A stretch of 64,000 bases of DNA from NCBI RefSeq assembly GCF_036345155.1, contig NZ_CP107772.1, positions 3,472,001 through 3,536,000 of the forward strand, read 5' to 3'. Shown in pieces: positions 50,301 to 58,782 of the stretch. The DNA comes from Streptomyces sp. NBC_00582 (GTDB taxonomy: Bacteria; Actinomycetota; Actinomycetes; Streptomycetales; Streptomycetaceae). The notes below the pieces were generated by a model that worked only from the letters and a program-made list of their open reading frames with translations, was not told the DNA's origin and searched no databases. Made by a program: the position numbers and the translations under genes. The first letter of the stretch is position 1. Every line of letters starts with the position of its first letter.

Positions 50301-53148
50301 GCGCGGTGACCGCGTTCCAGAGCTGGTCGAGGCCGAGTCCGGGGGTGCGGCCGGGGCCGCCGCTCGCCCGCTGCTGCTCGTACGTCAGCCAGGCGGTGAG
50401 GACCTCTTGGTAGAGCCCGGCGGGGCTGAGGGCCCGGCCGGCCCCGGCGACCGCGCGCAGCTGGTCGTCGTCGAGGTCGGCGACGAAGCCGAGGAGGCGG
50501 GGGTTGCGGCACAGGGCGAGCAGGTCGGGGATGGCGTCGAGCAGGCGGACGCGGCGGTCGGCGGCGCGTTCGTCGCCGTCGTAGCGGTTGACCAGGTAGG
50601 CGCGTATCTGCTGCGGGGTGAACTCCTGGACGGCGAGGACACGGCGGTGCGGGAGCATGCCGACGCGTTCGCCCAGGGCGGTCAGGACCTGGCCCTGGGA
50701 GCGGAAGTGCTGGGTGCGGCTGCTGACGACGATCTTGGCGCTGTCCACGGCGGAGTCCAGCAGCACCTGGAGGCGTTCGGCGGCGCGGTCGTACGTCACG
50801 CGGGTGACGAGCTCGTCGAAGCCGTCGAACAGGAGCACGATCCGGCCCTGCTGGAGCATGTACCGGAAGGCGCGCAGGTCGATGTTGTCGACGCCGTGCG
50901 CGGCGAGGTGGGCGGCGACCAGGCCCTCGAAGGAGTAGGCGCGGTCGAGGGCGTTCAGCTCGACCAGCAGCGGGACGAGGTGCGGCAGTTCGGCGGGGAT
51001 ACGGCGGGCCAGCTCGCGCAGCGCGAACGTCTTGCCGTGGCCGAAGTCGCCGAGCAGCAGCAGGAAGCGGCCCTGGTCGGAGTCGAGGAGGCGGAGCATC
51101 GCGTCGACCAGGCCGTCGCGGTCCTCGGCGTCGAGCCGCTCGACCTCCCGGTAGCGCTGCGGCAGGTACATGCCCGGGGGATAGCGGGGGTCGGTGCGCA
51201 GGCGTTCGCTCTGGGCGCCGACGTAGGCGCGCAGGTCGAGCAGGCCCTGGAACTCGGTGAAGCTGCGCACCCGTACGCCCCGGCGGCGGGCCAGGTCCCT
51301 GAGCTCGCGGGCGGGCGGGGGGCCGTCGTGGACGAGTTCGGCCTCGGTCTCGGAGTCGGCGGCGTGGACGAGGGCGACGACCCGGTCGACGTCCTGGGCG
51401 GTGGGGGTGCCGGTGTGGACGGCGACGCGCTGCTGACGGACGAAGCCCGACTGGGTCCAGGTGACGAGGAGTTGGGGCACGGGTCCGTCGACGGGGCGGA
51501 TCTGGGCGCCCTCGTGCCGGGTGCGGCAGACCTCGGCGACCCGGGCGAGCAGTATCTCGGCCGGGGACTGCACGGCGCGCGGCTCGGGGTCGGGCGTGCG
51601 GACCGTCTCCGGGTCGGCGGCGGTGGGGTCGGTGGGGCCGAAGGCGCGGTGGGCGCGGCGCCACTCGAGACGGTCCTGGCGTGGTTCACCGGGTCCCGGC
51701 CAGGTCGCGAGTCCGTCCCGGCCGATGCGCAGGAGCTGGTGCCGGGCGGGTCCGGCGACGCCGAGCAGGGGCACTTCGCCGGCGGCGGTGGTCAGCAGGG
51801 GGCGGGCGCCGGGTCCGGCGGGGCCGTGCAGCAGCAGATGGAGGCGGGGGGCGGTCAGGCGGGCCAGGACGTCCGTGTCGCGCAGGGGGCCGGAGCCGTT
51901 CTGGGCGGCCGTGCGCAGGACGCCCTGCGGGACGGTGCCGGGGGCGTGGCGCAGGGCGCCGATCCGCAGCCAGCCCTCCTGCTCGTACGGCCGCAGGGCC
52001 TGCGCGAACCAGGCGGCCTGCTCCCGGCCGACCAGGCCGTACTGGTCGTCGAGCCGGTGGCTGTACGCCATGGAGGAGTTGAGGCCGGCGACGACGGTGT
52101 GCAGTTCGGGCACCGGGAACAGGGTCCAGGGCTGGTCGCTGTCGAAGACGGCGTCGAGGCCCTGGTAGAGCTCCTGGAAGACGCGGGCGAAGTGGCGCCA
52201 CTTGGGCCAGTAGGGCGGCCGGGGCGGCATCTCGTCGGCCTCGCAGGTGCTGAAGTAGGCGCGGCAGGCGGCCTGGTTGACGTCGTGGCCGCCGGGCACG
52301 AGGGCGACGCGGTGCGGTTCGAGGCCGAGCAGGGCGCGCAGTCCGGTGAGGAAGGCGAGCGCCTGGTCGAACTCGCGGGGGCTGCCGGAGGCGGTGAGGT
52401 CGCCGGTGACGACCAGCAGGTCCGGGGAGGGGGCGCCCGCGTCGGTGAGCTCGACGAGGTCGCCCCAGATCGCCGCCTGGAGTTCGGCCGGGTCCTGGCC
52501 GCGCCCGAAGACGGGCCCGGCCAGGTGGAGCACGGTGACCGCGTCTCGGACCGCCGGGTCGCCGTCGGTGCGCGGGTAGGCGGGCGGGGCCGGGGGTCTG
52601 CGGCGGCCGGCCCAGCCGAGTCCGCCGAGCGGGCGGCCGGGCGGGGGTGCCACCGGTACGACCGGTGCGGGCGCCGCGGGCTGTCCCTCCCCCGGGTAGC
52701 CGGGCCGCAGACTGGGGCGGGCCCGTCCGTCGAGGGCCTGCCGGACCCGGGTGAGCAGCAGGTCGCGGGCGGCGGCCGGATCGGTCACCGGGACGAGGTC
52801 GACGTAGGTGATGGTGGCGAGGAGTCCCTCCACGGGGATGTCCTCGACGCGGACGGTGATCAGCCGGCGCTCGGGCACGTCCGGGTCGGCGCGCAGGGCG
52901 GCCTGCCACTCCATCCGGCCGTACCTCGACCGCTCGTAGTTCCTGGACAGTACGGCGATGACGGCCGCGGACTCGCTCACCCCCCGGTCCATGAAGTCCA
53001 CGAAGTTCGTGCCCGGCACGAAGTCCCAGGCCTGCAGGACGGTCCGGTAGCCGGCCTCCTCCAGGGTCCAGGCGATCCAGGACGCCCAGCGCTCGTCGGC
53101 GGGCGAGTAACTGACGAAGAAGTCCAACGGCCCGGTGTTCCCGGTCAT
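47365..53148 (-). CDS. TIR - degenerate calcineurin-like - NACHT - pentapeptide - WD40 NLR-like protein
   Basis: A 1927-residue protein. Residues about 8-125 are a TIR domain (DFFVSYSPADERWASWI; Glu80 in RMEWQAAL is the candidate catalytic residue). A proline-rich linker leads to a calcineurin-like region (about 205-480) that keeps VVTGDLTASG and a GGHD box but has lost the DxH motif. A domain of unknown type (about 570-660) precedes a NACHT/STAND NTPase with Walker A GDFGHGKT (Lys706) and Walker B LLFDGFDEL (Asp775). Pentapeptide repeats (about 1095-1165) and some fifteen WD40 repeats (about 1225-1860) follow. ATG 53148 is preferred because GGGGGA lies just upstream. Likely a sensor-effector protein for defence or signalling; no partner gene is needed by the architecture. 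Confidence 0.9.
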   Translation of the reverse strand: MTGNTGPLDFFVSYSPADERWASWIAWTLEEAGYRTVLQAWDFVPGTNFVDFMDRGVSESAAVIAVLSRNYERSRYGRMEWQAALRADPDVPERRLITVRVEDIPVEGLLATITYVDLVPVTDPAAARDLLLTRVRQALDGRARPSLRPGYPGEGQPAAPAPVVPVAPPPGRPLGGLGWAGRRRPPAPPAYPRTDGDPAVRDAVTVLHLAGPVFGRGQDPAELQAAIWGDLVELTDAGAPSPDLLVVTGDLTASGSPREFDQALAFLTGLRALLGLEPHRVALVPGGHDVNQAACRAYFSTCEADEMPPRPPYWPKWRHFARVFQELYQGLDAVFDSDQPWTLFPVPELHTVVAGLNSSMAYSHRLDDQYGLVGREQAAWFAQALRPYEQEGWLRIGALRHAPGTVPQGVLRTAAQNGSGPLRDTDVLARLTAPRLHLLLHGPAGPGARPLLTTAAGEVPLLGVAGPARHQLLRIGRDGLATWPGPGEPRQDRLEWRRAHRAFGPTDPTAADPETVRTPDPEPRAVQSPAEILLARVAEVCRTRHEGAQIRPVDGPVPQLLVTWTQSGFVRQQRVAVHTGTPTAQDVDRVVALVHAADSETEAELVHDGPPPARELRDLARRRGVRVRSFTEFQGLLDLRAYVGAQSERLRTDPRYPPGMYLPQRYREVERLDAEDRDGLVDAMLRLLDSDQGRFLLLLGDFGHGKTFALRELARRIPAELPHLVPLLVELNALDRAYSFEGLVAAHLAAHGVDNIDLRAFRYMLQQGRIVLLFDGFDELVTRVTYDRAAERLQVLLDSAVDSAKIVVSSRTQHFRSQGQVLTALGERVGMLPHRRVLAVQEFTPQQIRAYLVNRYDGDERAADRRVRLLDAIPDLLALCRNPRLLGFVADLDDDQLRAVAGAGRALSPAGLYQEVLTAWLTYEQQRASGGPGRTPGLGLDQLWNAVTALALRLWQTGQESLRLDELTDVAETLTGLAAGRLSPGQAAHAVGSGTLLVRSDDGVFRFIHGSVVEWLIARECANRLLAGDSALLARRRLSQLAVEFLCDLADHRACQAWAERTLDGGEDEVARANAVKILSRLRVPAHTDLRGAALAGEDLSYRDFSGVDLTRADLTDARLVGANLAGAVLRDARLTGARLDGADLSDADLRGADLRRARLIRTDLTGARVEGGRWQRAALVTATAEQGLLRAPELAAAALAPGMAVDSGFRPSAVGVPYGFDMRTSRLPEPISYSPDGELLAVGAEDGGVLVCDAATGTALRTLEGHTDRVYAVKFRQRVLATGSADGTVRLWDPVSGRCLQVLDIHPRGVWPVAPDADGSLLATGDAEGVVTVWDTASGTPLHRLPGHFAPVYTVAFAPGGTTLVTGDASTSVRLWDLTTGRWAGELPGHQSAVYRARFSPDGSLLATGDRGDERQGGTVRIWNVADRSLRHEFTGHTGRVYTLDFHPGGRYLVSGDTEGEVRLWDLAEGTGAGLLGGCRGAVYQVLFDPDGALLAAGDSQGVVRLWRIEPGADPVAVPLTRQPAEHRGSVWVCKFRPHGDAPAPDTGPLLVTGGNDGVVRLHDPATSQGRRILRGHGRKIGTLSFSSDGSILAAGGNDGVIRLWNSHTGQRLRELTGQSDRLVSAVFSPGGTLLATASSDGDLYLWNASTGEYQREMDAETDHVWAEAFSPDGDLLATANDDDTVRLWYRATGAHVVTIGEHFGRVRSIAFRADGRALATGCDDRRVRVWDLEERRITAVLDGHTDRVYAVAFAADGSWLASAAWDGDAVIWRDGVAVHRLSGHTGKLWTAAAHPLRPLLATAGDDRTVRLWDAHTGRETAALSGHTGRVLAVAFSPDGSLLASGGEDGTVRLWDVPADGPAALRATLVGLPGGWAALAPSGGYKYEGDVTGEFWHAVGMCRFEPGELDGHLPGVRNVPLEDPLR

Positions 53149-53255
53149 CTGACGGTCCCCCATGTATTCATGATGCAATGGACGAGCGCCGTTTTGGACT
53201 GATTTCACGCCAACCCCCTGGTCACACGGGAGCACACCTGTGCGACCCTTCCCCC

Positions 53256-54548
53256 GTGTCTGTCTTACGGCGTCTGCATGTACTGGACCGGGTGGCGGTC
53301 GCCCTGCTCGCGACCGGACTGCTGTGCGTGGCCTCGGGCTTGCTGCCGGCCGCCGACGCGGGGGACGCGATGCGCCGGATCGCCCCCTTGCTGGCGTTCC
53401 TCGGCACCGTGATCGTGCTGGCCGAACTCACCAGCAGGGCGGAGGTGTTCGATGTGGTGGCGGCGAGCGTGGCCCGGGCGGGCCGGGGCAGCTACCCCCT
53501 CCTCTTCCTGCTGTGCGTGGCCTTCGCGTCGATCACGACGATCTCGCTGAACCTGGACACGACGGCGGTGCTGCTGACGCCGGTGATGCTGGCGCTGGCC
53601 GGCCGGGTGGGCATCGCGGCGGTCCCGCTCGCCATGACGACGGTCTGGCTGGCCAACACCGCGAGCCTCCTGCTGCCCGTCTCCAATCTGACGAACCTCC
53701 TGGCCGCGGACCGGGTGGCCCTGTCCTCCCTGGGCCTGGCCGGCCGGATGTGGGCCGCGCAGCTCGCGGCGATCGCGGTGACGACGGCGTGTCTGTGGGG
53801 CTTCTTCTGGCGCCGGGGCCGACGAGCGCCCACCGCGAGGCCCAGCCCGGGCGCCGGCCCGGGGGCGGCACGGGTGGAGCACCCGCGGGCAAAGGCGCCA
53901 CGGGCCGACGCCGGGCGGACCGGCGCGGCGGCCGATCGGTATGTGCCGCCCGGTGCCCACCGGCCCGCCGACCCCGTGGTGTTCCGGGCCTGTGCGGTGG
54001 CCTGTGGGGGGTTTCTGCTGGCCATCCTGGTCGCGGACGTGGAGCTGTGGGTGGCGTCGGCGACGGCCGCGGCGGTGGCCGTCGTGGCGTTCGCCGCGCG
54101 GGAGCGGGCGGCGCTGCGCTGGTCCCTGGTGCCGTGGCGGCTGCTGGTGATGGTGCCCGGGATGTTCCTGGTGGTGGAGACGGTCAACGCCCACGGACTG
54201 CATGCGCTGCTCTCCTCGGCGGTCGGGCACGACGGCGGCACCCTGGGCCTGTTCCGCGCCGCGGCGGTCGGCGCCGGGCTGTCCAACGTCCTGAACAACC
54301 TGCCCGTCTATCTGGCGGGCGAGGGCGCGGTCCCGGTGGGCAACCACGACCAGCTCCTCGCCCTGCTGATCGGCACCAACGCCGGTCCGGTGATCACCCC
54401 GTGGGCCTCCCTGGCGACCCTGCTCTGGTACGAGCGCTGCGTCGCGTACGGCGTACGGGTGCCGGTGGCCCGGCTGATGGGCACGGGCGCGGTGCTGGCG
54501 GTCAGCGCGGTCGCGGCGTCGGTGACAGCGCTGGCGCTGACGCGGTAG
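53256..54548 (+). CDS. ArsB/NhaD (ion transporter) superfamily membrane protein
   Basis: A 430-residue transporter (456 if the in-frame ATG at 53178 is used) with about ten to eleven helices and two homologous halves, each with a re-entrant asparagine/threonine signature: ITTISLNLDTTAVLLTPV and LSNVLNNLPVYLAG, as in arsenite/Na+/dicarboxylate-type carriers. A cytoplasmic loop rich in arginine, proline and alanine (about residues 190-240) joins the halves. Substrate unknown. It is divergent from the large TIR-NACHT gene and its end overlaps the convergent phosphatase gene by 47 bp. Confidence 0.82.
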   Translation: MSVLRRLHVLDRVAVALLATGLLCVASGLLPAADAGDAMRRIAPLLAFLGTVIVLAELTSRAEVFDVVAASVARAGRGSYPLLFLLCVAFASITTISLNLDTTAVLLTPVMLALAGRVGIAAVPLAMTTVWLANTASLLLPVSNLTNLLAADRVALSSLGLAGRMWAAQLAAIAVTTACLWGFFWRRGRRAPTARPSPGAGPGAARVEHPRAKAPRADAGRTGAAADRYVPPGAHRPADPVVFRACAVACGGFLLAILVADVELWVASATAAAVAVVAFAARERAALRWSLVPWRLLVMVPGMFLVVETVNAHGLHALLSSAVGHDGGTLGLFRAAAVGAGLSNVLNNLPVYLAGEGAVPVGNHDQLLALLIGTNAGPVITPWASLATLLWYERCVAYGVRVPVARLMGTGAVLAVSAVAASVTALALTR

Positions 54549-55386
54549 CCGCGGCCGGGCCGGCCACCAGGTCCAGCAGGTGGGGCAGCAGCTCGGGGCG
54601 GGCGGCGACGAAGGAGCGGTCCGTGTCCGGGCCGGTGAAGGACGCCGGGAAGTCGCGGCCGTCCAGGTGGCACAGGCGCACCCCGGCCTCGCGGGCGAGG
54701 AGGGCGCCGCCCGGCAGGTCGATCGCCTCGGCGCGGTAGCCGACGAAGCCGTCGATGTCGCCCCGGGCGAGCATGGCCCAGGCGACCAGGGGCGCCCAGA
54801 GCTGGAGCAGGCGGCGGGAGCGCAGTTCGAGGGTGTGGCGCAGGGCGCGGGCAACGGGGTCGTCACGGCGGACCGCGTGGCCCTGGGTCCAGGCGAGGAG
54901 GGGTCCGGCGGGGGCTGCCGGGCGGGGGGCGGGAGCGAGCGGGCCGTCGGGGCCGCGGGCGCCGGTGCCGTGCACGGCCGACCAGGTCCGGCCGGTCAGC
55001 GGCTCGTGCACGACCCCGACGACGGGCAGCGCGTCGACGCACAGGGCGATGCCGACGACGTAGACGGGCAGCCCGATCACCACGTTGTTGCTGCCGTCGA
55101 GGGGGTCGACCAGCCAGGTCCGGCGGCCGCCGTCCCCGGCCGCCGCGTCGCCCGTCTCCTCCGCGAGGATCCGGTCGTACGGGAAGTCCTCCCGGATCCG
55201 GTCGACGACCAGCCGTTCGGCCAGCAGGTCCAGGTCGGTGACGACATCGCCGTTCGCTCCCTTGGGCCGGGCCGCGAAGCCGTCCGGGAAGCGGGAGCGC
55301 AGCAGCGCCCCCGCGGCCTCGGCGGCCGCCACCGCCGTACGGCACTCCCGGGTGCGGTCAGCCGGCGGGCGGGGGTTCGGGCTCAT
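54502..55386 (-). CDS. Inositol monophosphatase family protein
   Basis: A 294-residue Mg2+-dependent phosphatase: GDVVTDLDLLAERLVVDRI, ILAEETGD, the metal motif WLVDPLDGSNN and C-terminal GYRAEAIDLPGGALLAREAG. Family members hydrolyse inositol phosphates, fructose-1,6-bisphosphate, histidinol phosphate or 3'-phosphoadenosine nucleotides. ATG 55386 overlaps the upstream cupin-like gene by 29 bp, so the two are translationally linked. The C-terminal 16 or so residues overlap the transporter on the other strand. Confidence 0.88.
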   Translation of the reverse strand: MSPNPRPPADRTRECRTAVAAAEAAGALLRSRFPDGFAARPKGANGDVVTDLDLLAERLVVDRIREDFPYDRILAEETGDAAAGDGGRRTWLVDPLDGSNNVVIGLPVYVVGIALCVDALPVVGVVHEPLTGRTWSAVHGTGARGPDGPLAPAPRPAAPAGPLLAWTQGHAVRRDDPVARALRHTLELRSRRLLQLWAPLVAWAMLARGDIDGFVGYRAEAIDLPGGALLAREAGVRLCHLDGRDFPASFTGPDTDRSFVAARPELLPHLLDLVAGPAAATASAPALSPTPRPR

Positions 55387-56020
55387 GGATCCTCCTGAGC
55401 GCGGCCTGGGCGATCCGGGCGGTCTGGGCCGCGTCGCACATCCTGCGGACCACCCGGTGGCCCGGGGCCCGTAACGGGCCCAGGGAGAGGTCCGCCCGGC
55501 CGGGCAGGGTCCGCCCCAGCACCAGGGTGGCGGTCGGACGGCCGTCCGGCACCACGGTGGTGTGGAACTCACCCGCCGGCAGGGCGTAGGTCTGGCCCCG
55601 GGAGCTGGTCTGGCCGGGGCCCGGCACACAGCGCACCAGCCGTCTGGTGGGCCGCAGTTCGTCCACACCGGTGGCCCTGCTGAGGACCTCGAAGACGCGG
55701 TGGGTGGGTTCCGCGGTCTCCTCGGCCACCCCCATCCGCCGGTTGTCGAGCTGTCCGTAGAGCACGGTGCTGATCAGGTCCCAGCTGTGCGAGTGCACCT
55801 GGTGATCGGTCAGGATCGGGTCCGTCGGTCCGAAGACGTGGACGCAGACGCCGTCCGGCCCGTCCCGCAGCACGGGCAGACAGACGAACCCCAGTGGATG
55901 GCGCACCGCGCGCAGTGCGCGGCCGCCGGTGGCGACCTGCTGCAGTTCCGATGCGGCGTGCCGCACCAGCTCGGCGGACTCACCCCGCCGGGCGGCCCGT
56001 TCCAGGGCCGGGTAGTCCAT
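55358..56020 (-). CDS. Cupin-like hypothetical protein
   Basis: A 220-residue soluble protein without a signal. HQVHSHSWDLISTVLYGQLDN followed about 80 residues later by ALPAGEFHTTVVPDG resembles the two histidine motifs of cupin or cysteine-dioxygenase-like barrels, so a metal-binding beta-barrel is plausible. I cannot name the family. It is the middle gene of a minus-strand trio: a membrane protein upstream (75 bp gap) and a phosphatase downstream (overlap). Confidence 0.65.
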   Translation of the reverse strand: MDYPALERAARRGESAELVRHAASELQQVATGGRALRAVRHPLGFVCLPVLRDGPDGVCVHVFGPTDPILTDHQVHSHSWDLISTVLYGQLDNRRMGVAEETAEPTHRVFEVLSRATGVDELRPTRRLVRCVPGPGQTSSRGQTYALPAGEFHTTVVPDGRPTATLVLGRTLPGRADLSLGPLRAPGHRVVRRMCDAAQTARIAQAALRRIHEPEPPPAG

Positions 56021-56095
56021 GGTCTCCCCCTCGATGACCTCGATCGACCTCGATGGACCGGTCGATGGAACTCGACGGACCTGAGTGGGGCGCGG

Positions 56096-57064
56096 TCAGC
56101 CGCGGTAGGGGTCCTCCGCGCGCAGCGCCTTGTCGACGATCTCGCCCACGTCGCGGTCGGTGAAGCTGGACGGCAGGGGCACCCCGAGCCGGTCCATCAG
56201 GCGTCTGACCTCGTCCACGGTGGGTTCGTCGCCGAGCTCGGTCGCCTCCCGCAGATCGAGCTTGACGGCCTGCTCGCGGCTCTGGTGCAACTCGGTGACG
56301 TAGTAGTCGTACAAGGGCCGGTCCCGCTCCACGCAGAGGCTGACGCGGCGCGGGTCGTCCTGGGTGATGATCAGGCAGGTGTCGGAGAGGTCGAAGCGCA
56401 GCGCGGGGGCCACCGAGCTCAGGTGCACGTCGATCTCCAGAGTGTCCAGCCGCTGCCGGTGCCAGACGGCGGCCAGGACGGTGGCGTACGACTCCTTGCG
56501 GGTGCGTTCCGTGGTCCAGCCGCCGGTGCCGTCGTGGCCGAAGGTGCGGCGGAAGCGGGCGTAGGCCTCGCAGACCCGGTCGTCGGCCGGGTTGACGATG
56601 TCGATCTTCATGCTGAGGGCGCGGCGCTGCCGCTGGGCCTCCAGGACGCACTGGGGCAGGGTGACGGCCCGCAGATAGGTGCCGGTGCCGCCCTTGAACA
56701 CCCACCGGGCCGTGGTGCGGCGGGCCTGTTCGTGGGCGAGGGTCACCTCGGGTCCGGCGAGGCTGCGCACCATGGCCAGGTCCTCGATCGCCCGGCCGGT
56801 CGCGGCGGTGGCGGCTCTGATGTCGGCCATCCGGCGTCGGCGCTCGGTCAGCGAGCCGTACACCAGGGCGGCCAGCACGAGCAGGATGGACCCGGTGACG
56901 ACGTTGTTGTCCCGGTCGAAGTCCTGGTCGGTGATGTCCAGCAGACCCACCGTCAGGGCGACGCCGATGGCGACGACCCCGTCCGCGTTGCGGACCGCCC
57001 AGGCGATCGAGTCCTCCAGCCGGCGTCCCGGCCGCTGCGGTTCGCTGCGCGACACGTCCCCCAC
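56096..57064 (-). CDS. Membrane protein of unknown function
   Basis: A 322-residue protein with two predicted membrane helices near the N-terminus (GVVAIGVALTVGLLDI at about 29-44 and VVTGSILLVLAALVYGSL at about 55-72) and a large cytoplasmic remainder without recognised motifs (for example KIDIVNPADDRVCEAYARF). The cytoplasmic segment has mixed alpha/beta character and many charged residues; it could bind a nucleotide or lipid. First gene of a probable operon with the cupin-like and phosphatase genes. Confidence 0.65.
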   Translation of the reverse strand: MGDVSRSEPQRPGRRLEDSIAWAVRNADGVVAIGVALTVGLLDITDQDFDRDNNVVTGSILLVLAALVYGSLTERRRRMADIRAATAATGRAIEDLAMVRSLAGPEVTLAHEQARRTTARWVFKGGTGTYLRAVTLPQCVLEAQRQRRALSMKIDIVNPADDRVCEAYARFRRTFGHDGTGGWTTERTRKESYATVLAAVWHRQRLDTLEIDVHLSSVAPALRFDLSDTCLIITQDDPRRVSLCVERDRPLYDYYVTELHQSREQAVKLDLREATELGDEPTVDEVRRLMDRLGVPLPSSFTDRDVGEIVDKALRAEDPYRG

Positions 57065-57132
57065 CCTCCCCCGACGGCGACTTCCATGGTAGGAGCACCG
57101 ACCGGCCGACGGCTACGGCGTGCGAATCGGCC

Positions 57133-57642
57133 TCAGCGGCGCGTACTCGACGCCGAGGGCGCGCTCGACGGCGCCCGGGGGGTGGTGGAGCGCTCGACGT
57201 CGGAGGCGGAGGTGGGGGCGTCGCTGGCCCGGGCGTCCTCGGAGGCGCGGGACGCCTTGGAGGGGGTGGGGGTGCCCCGCCGCTCGGCCGCCGAGGCCTC
57301 GGGCACGGCCGAGGGGACCGCGTCGGCCGACGGGTCCGGTCCGGTCGACGGGCTGCTCGCCGGGGCCGGGGCGAGCGGGACCGTCGGGCGGGCCGGGGGC
57401 TCGTGCGTGGTCGGCCGCAGCGGCAGCAGCACGGCGAGCGCGGCGACGGCGCAGGTCGCGCCGACCCCGGCGGCGGTGCGCAGCAGCCGACGGCGGGAGG
57501 CGCCGCGGCGGATCTCCTCGTAGCGGCCGGGCGGCGGGGCGAGATGGCCGGCGGGGGGCCGCAGAATGACGGTGAGCGGGTCGTCGGGCTCGGGGCGGTC
57601 GAGGTCCGGGCCGTCGTCGAAGTCGTCAGCGGGTGTGATCAA
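57133..57642 (-). CDS. Single-pass membrane protein downstream of an ECF sigma factor
   Basis: A 169-residue protein with an acidic cytoplasmic N-terminus (about 50 residues), one membrane helix (RTAAGVGATCAVAALAVLLPL) and a Ser/Pro/Ala-rich extracellular tail. Its ATG lies inside the sigma-factor gene (17-bp overlap), the place usually held by an anti-sigma factor, though no zinc motif (HxxxCxxC) is present. It may be a divergent anti-sigma factor; this is inference from location and topology. Confidence 0.7.
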   Translation of the reverse strand: MITPADDFDDGPDLDRPEPDDPLTVILRPPAGHLAPPPGRYEEIRRGASRRRLLRTAAGVGATCAVAALAVLLPLRPTTHEPPARPTVPLAPAPASSPSTGPDPSADAVPSAVPEASAAERRGTPTPSKASRASEDARASDAPTSASDVERSTTPRAPSSAPSASSTRR

Positions 57643-58132
57643 GGCTTCTCCTCAAGTGGGCGCGGAGCAGTTCGCGGGCCGCGTGCAGGTCGGCCTTGAC
57701 GGTCCCTTCCTTGCGCCCGGTCAGCACGGACACCTCCCGGATCGGCATGTCAGCGTAGTAGTGCAGCATGATCGGCACGCGCAGCCGGTCGGGCAGCGAC
57801 TGCACGAGCAGCCGGACCGAGGGGTCGTCCGGTGCGGCGGCCGGGTGCACGGCGGCCTCGGCGGTGGCCCGGCGCACGGCCCGGCGCTCCCGCTCCAGCT
57901 TGCGCCAGTGGTCGCGGACCAGGTTGGCGGCGGTGACGTAGAGGAAGCCCTGGGGTTCCGCGACGGACGTCCAGCGGGCCCAGAGCCGGGTGAAGGCCTC
58001 CGAGGCGATCTCGTGGGCGGTCCCGTCGTCGTCGACGAGCCGGCGGCACCAGCCGGCGAGGCGTGGGTAGAGGGCGGCGAACAGTTCGGACGCCGCCCTC
58101 TCGCGCTCACGGGAGCGAGCGGGCCGTTTCAA
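57626..58132 (-). CDS. ECF-subfamily RNA polymerase sigma factor
   Basis: A 168-residue ECF sigma factor of the SigE/sigma-70 region 2 plus 4 type: FAALYPRLAGWCRRLVDDDGT, HEIASEAFTRLWARW, FLYVTAANLVRDHWRKL and the region 4 helix IREVSVLTGRKEGTVKADLH. The likely start is TTG at 58132: it overlaps the sortase stop as TTGA and has GGAG eight bases upstream. The longer open frame continues as antisense to the sortase gene and is rejected. It probably regulates its own envelope-protein operon. Confidence 0.85.
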   Translation of the reverse strand: MKRPARSRERERAASELFAALYPRLAGWCRRLVDDDGTAHEIASEAFTRLWARWTSVAEPQGFLYVTAANLVRDHWRKLERERRAVRRATAEAAVHPAAAPDDPSVRLLVQSLPDRLRVPIMLHYYADMPIREVSVLTGRKEGTVKADLHAARELLRAHLRRSLDHTR

Positions 58133-58782
58133 CGTTCTCCCGCAGAGGTCGAGGCGGAGTCGGAGGCGGAGGTCAGGGCGGCGAAGACGATCACGTTGTC
58201 GCGGTAGCCGGCCCCGCTGCGGGGACCGCCGCACGTGATGAGACGCAACTCCGGCCGGTCCACGTTCCCGTAGACGTCCTCGGTCGGGAACTCCGCCTTG
58301 TCGACGGTCCGTACCTCGGTGACGGCGAACTCGGCCGTCGTGCCGTTCCCCAGGCGCGCCGCGATCCGGTCGCCCCGGCGCAGCCGGTCGAGGTGGCGGA
58401 AGACACCGTCGCCGTACTGGCCGACGGTGACATGGCCGAGGATCACCGACGGTCCGGTCTGCCCCGGCGTCGGCGAGTGCCCGTACCAGCCCGCGCGGTC
58501 GTGCGCCTGGACCGGCGGCACCTCCACGGTGCCGTCGGCCCGCAGCCCCAGCCGCAGCACCGGCGTGTCGACCCCGATGGCGGGGATCCGCAGCGTGACC
58601 GGCACCGAGCGTGCGAGGGGGCGCGCGGCCTGTGCGGTGCGGGTCGGGGCGACGGAGGGTGTGCCGGGGGCCGCGCCGGTGCCGGCCCCGCCCGTGGGGC
58701 GGTCGGCCGGGCCGCCGCCGCAGCCCGTCAGCAGGACGGCGAGGGCGGCGGCGGCCAGGGCGCGCCTGGAGAGGGGGCTCAT
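58129..58782 (-). CDS. Class E/F-type sortase with lipoprotein signal
   Basis: A 217-residue sortase. Signal with lipobox LLTGC (Cys21), then a proline/threonine linker and the sortase domain (about 60-205): IPAIGVDTPVLRLGLR, catalytic His117 in VILGHVTVGQYGDGVF, catalytic Cys184 in LRLITCGG and an arginine a few residues later. Sortases cleave a sorting motif of secreted proteins and anchor them. The gene upstream encodes a protein with a sorting-signal-like C-terminus. Overlaps ATGA with that gene and TTGA with the sigma factor. Confidence 0.9.
   Translation of the reverse strand: MSPLSRRALAAAALAVLLTGCGGGPADRPTGGAGTGAAPGTPSVAPTRTAQAARPLARSVPVTLRIPAIGVDTPVLRLGLRADGTVEVPPVQAHDRAGWYGHSPTPGQTGPSVILGHVTVGQYGDGVFRHLDRLRRGDRIAARLGNGTTAEFAVTEVRTVDKAEFPTEDVYGNVDRPELRLITCGGPRSGAGYRDNVIVFAALTSASDSASTSAGER

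Noticed and set aside
47410..53202. Open frame of 1930 codons on the plus strand across the TIR-NACHT-WD40 gene
   Set aside because: It is the antisense shadow of a gene with clear domains; its low-complexity Gly/Val/Pro/Gln composition has no recognisable family.
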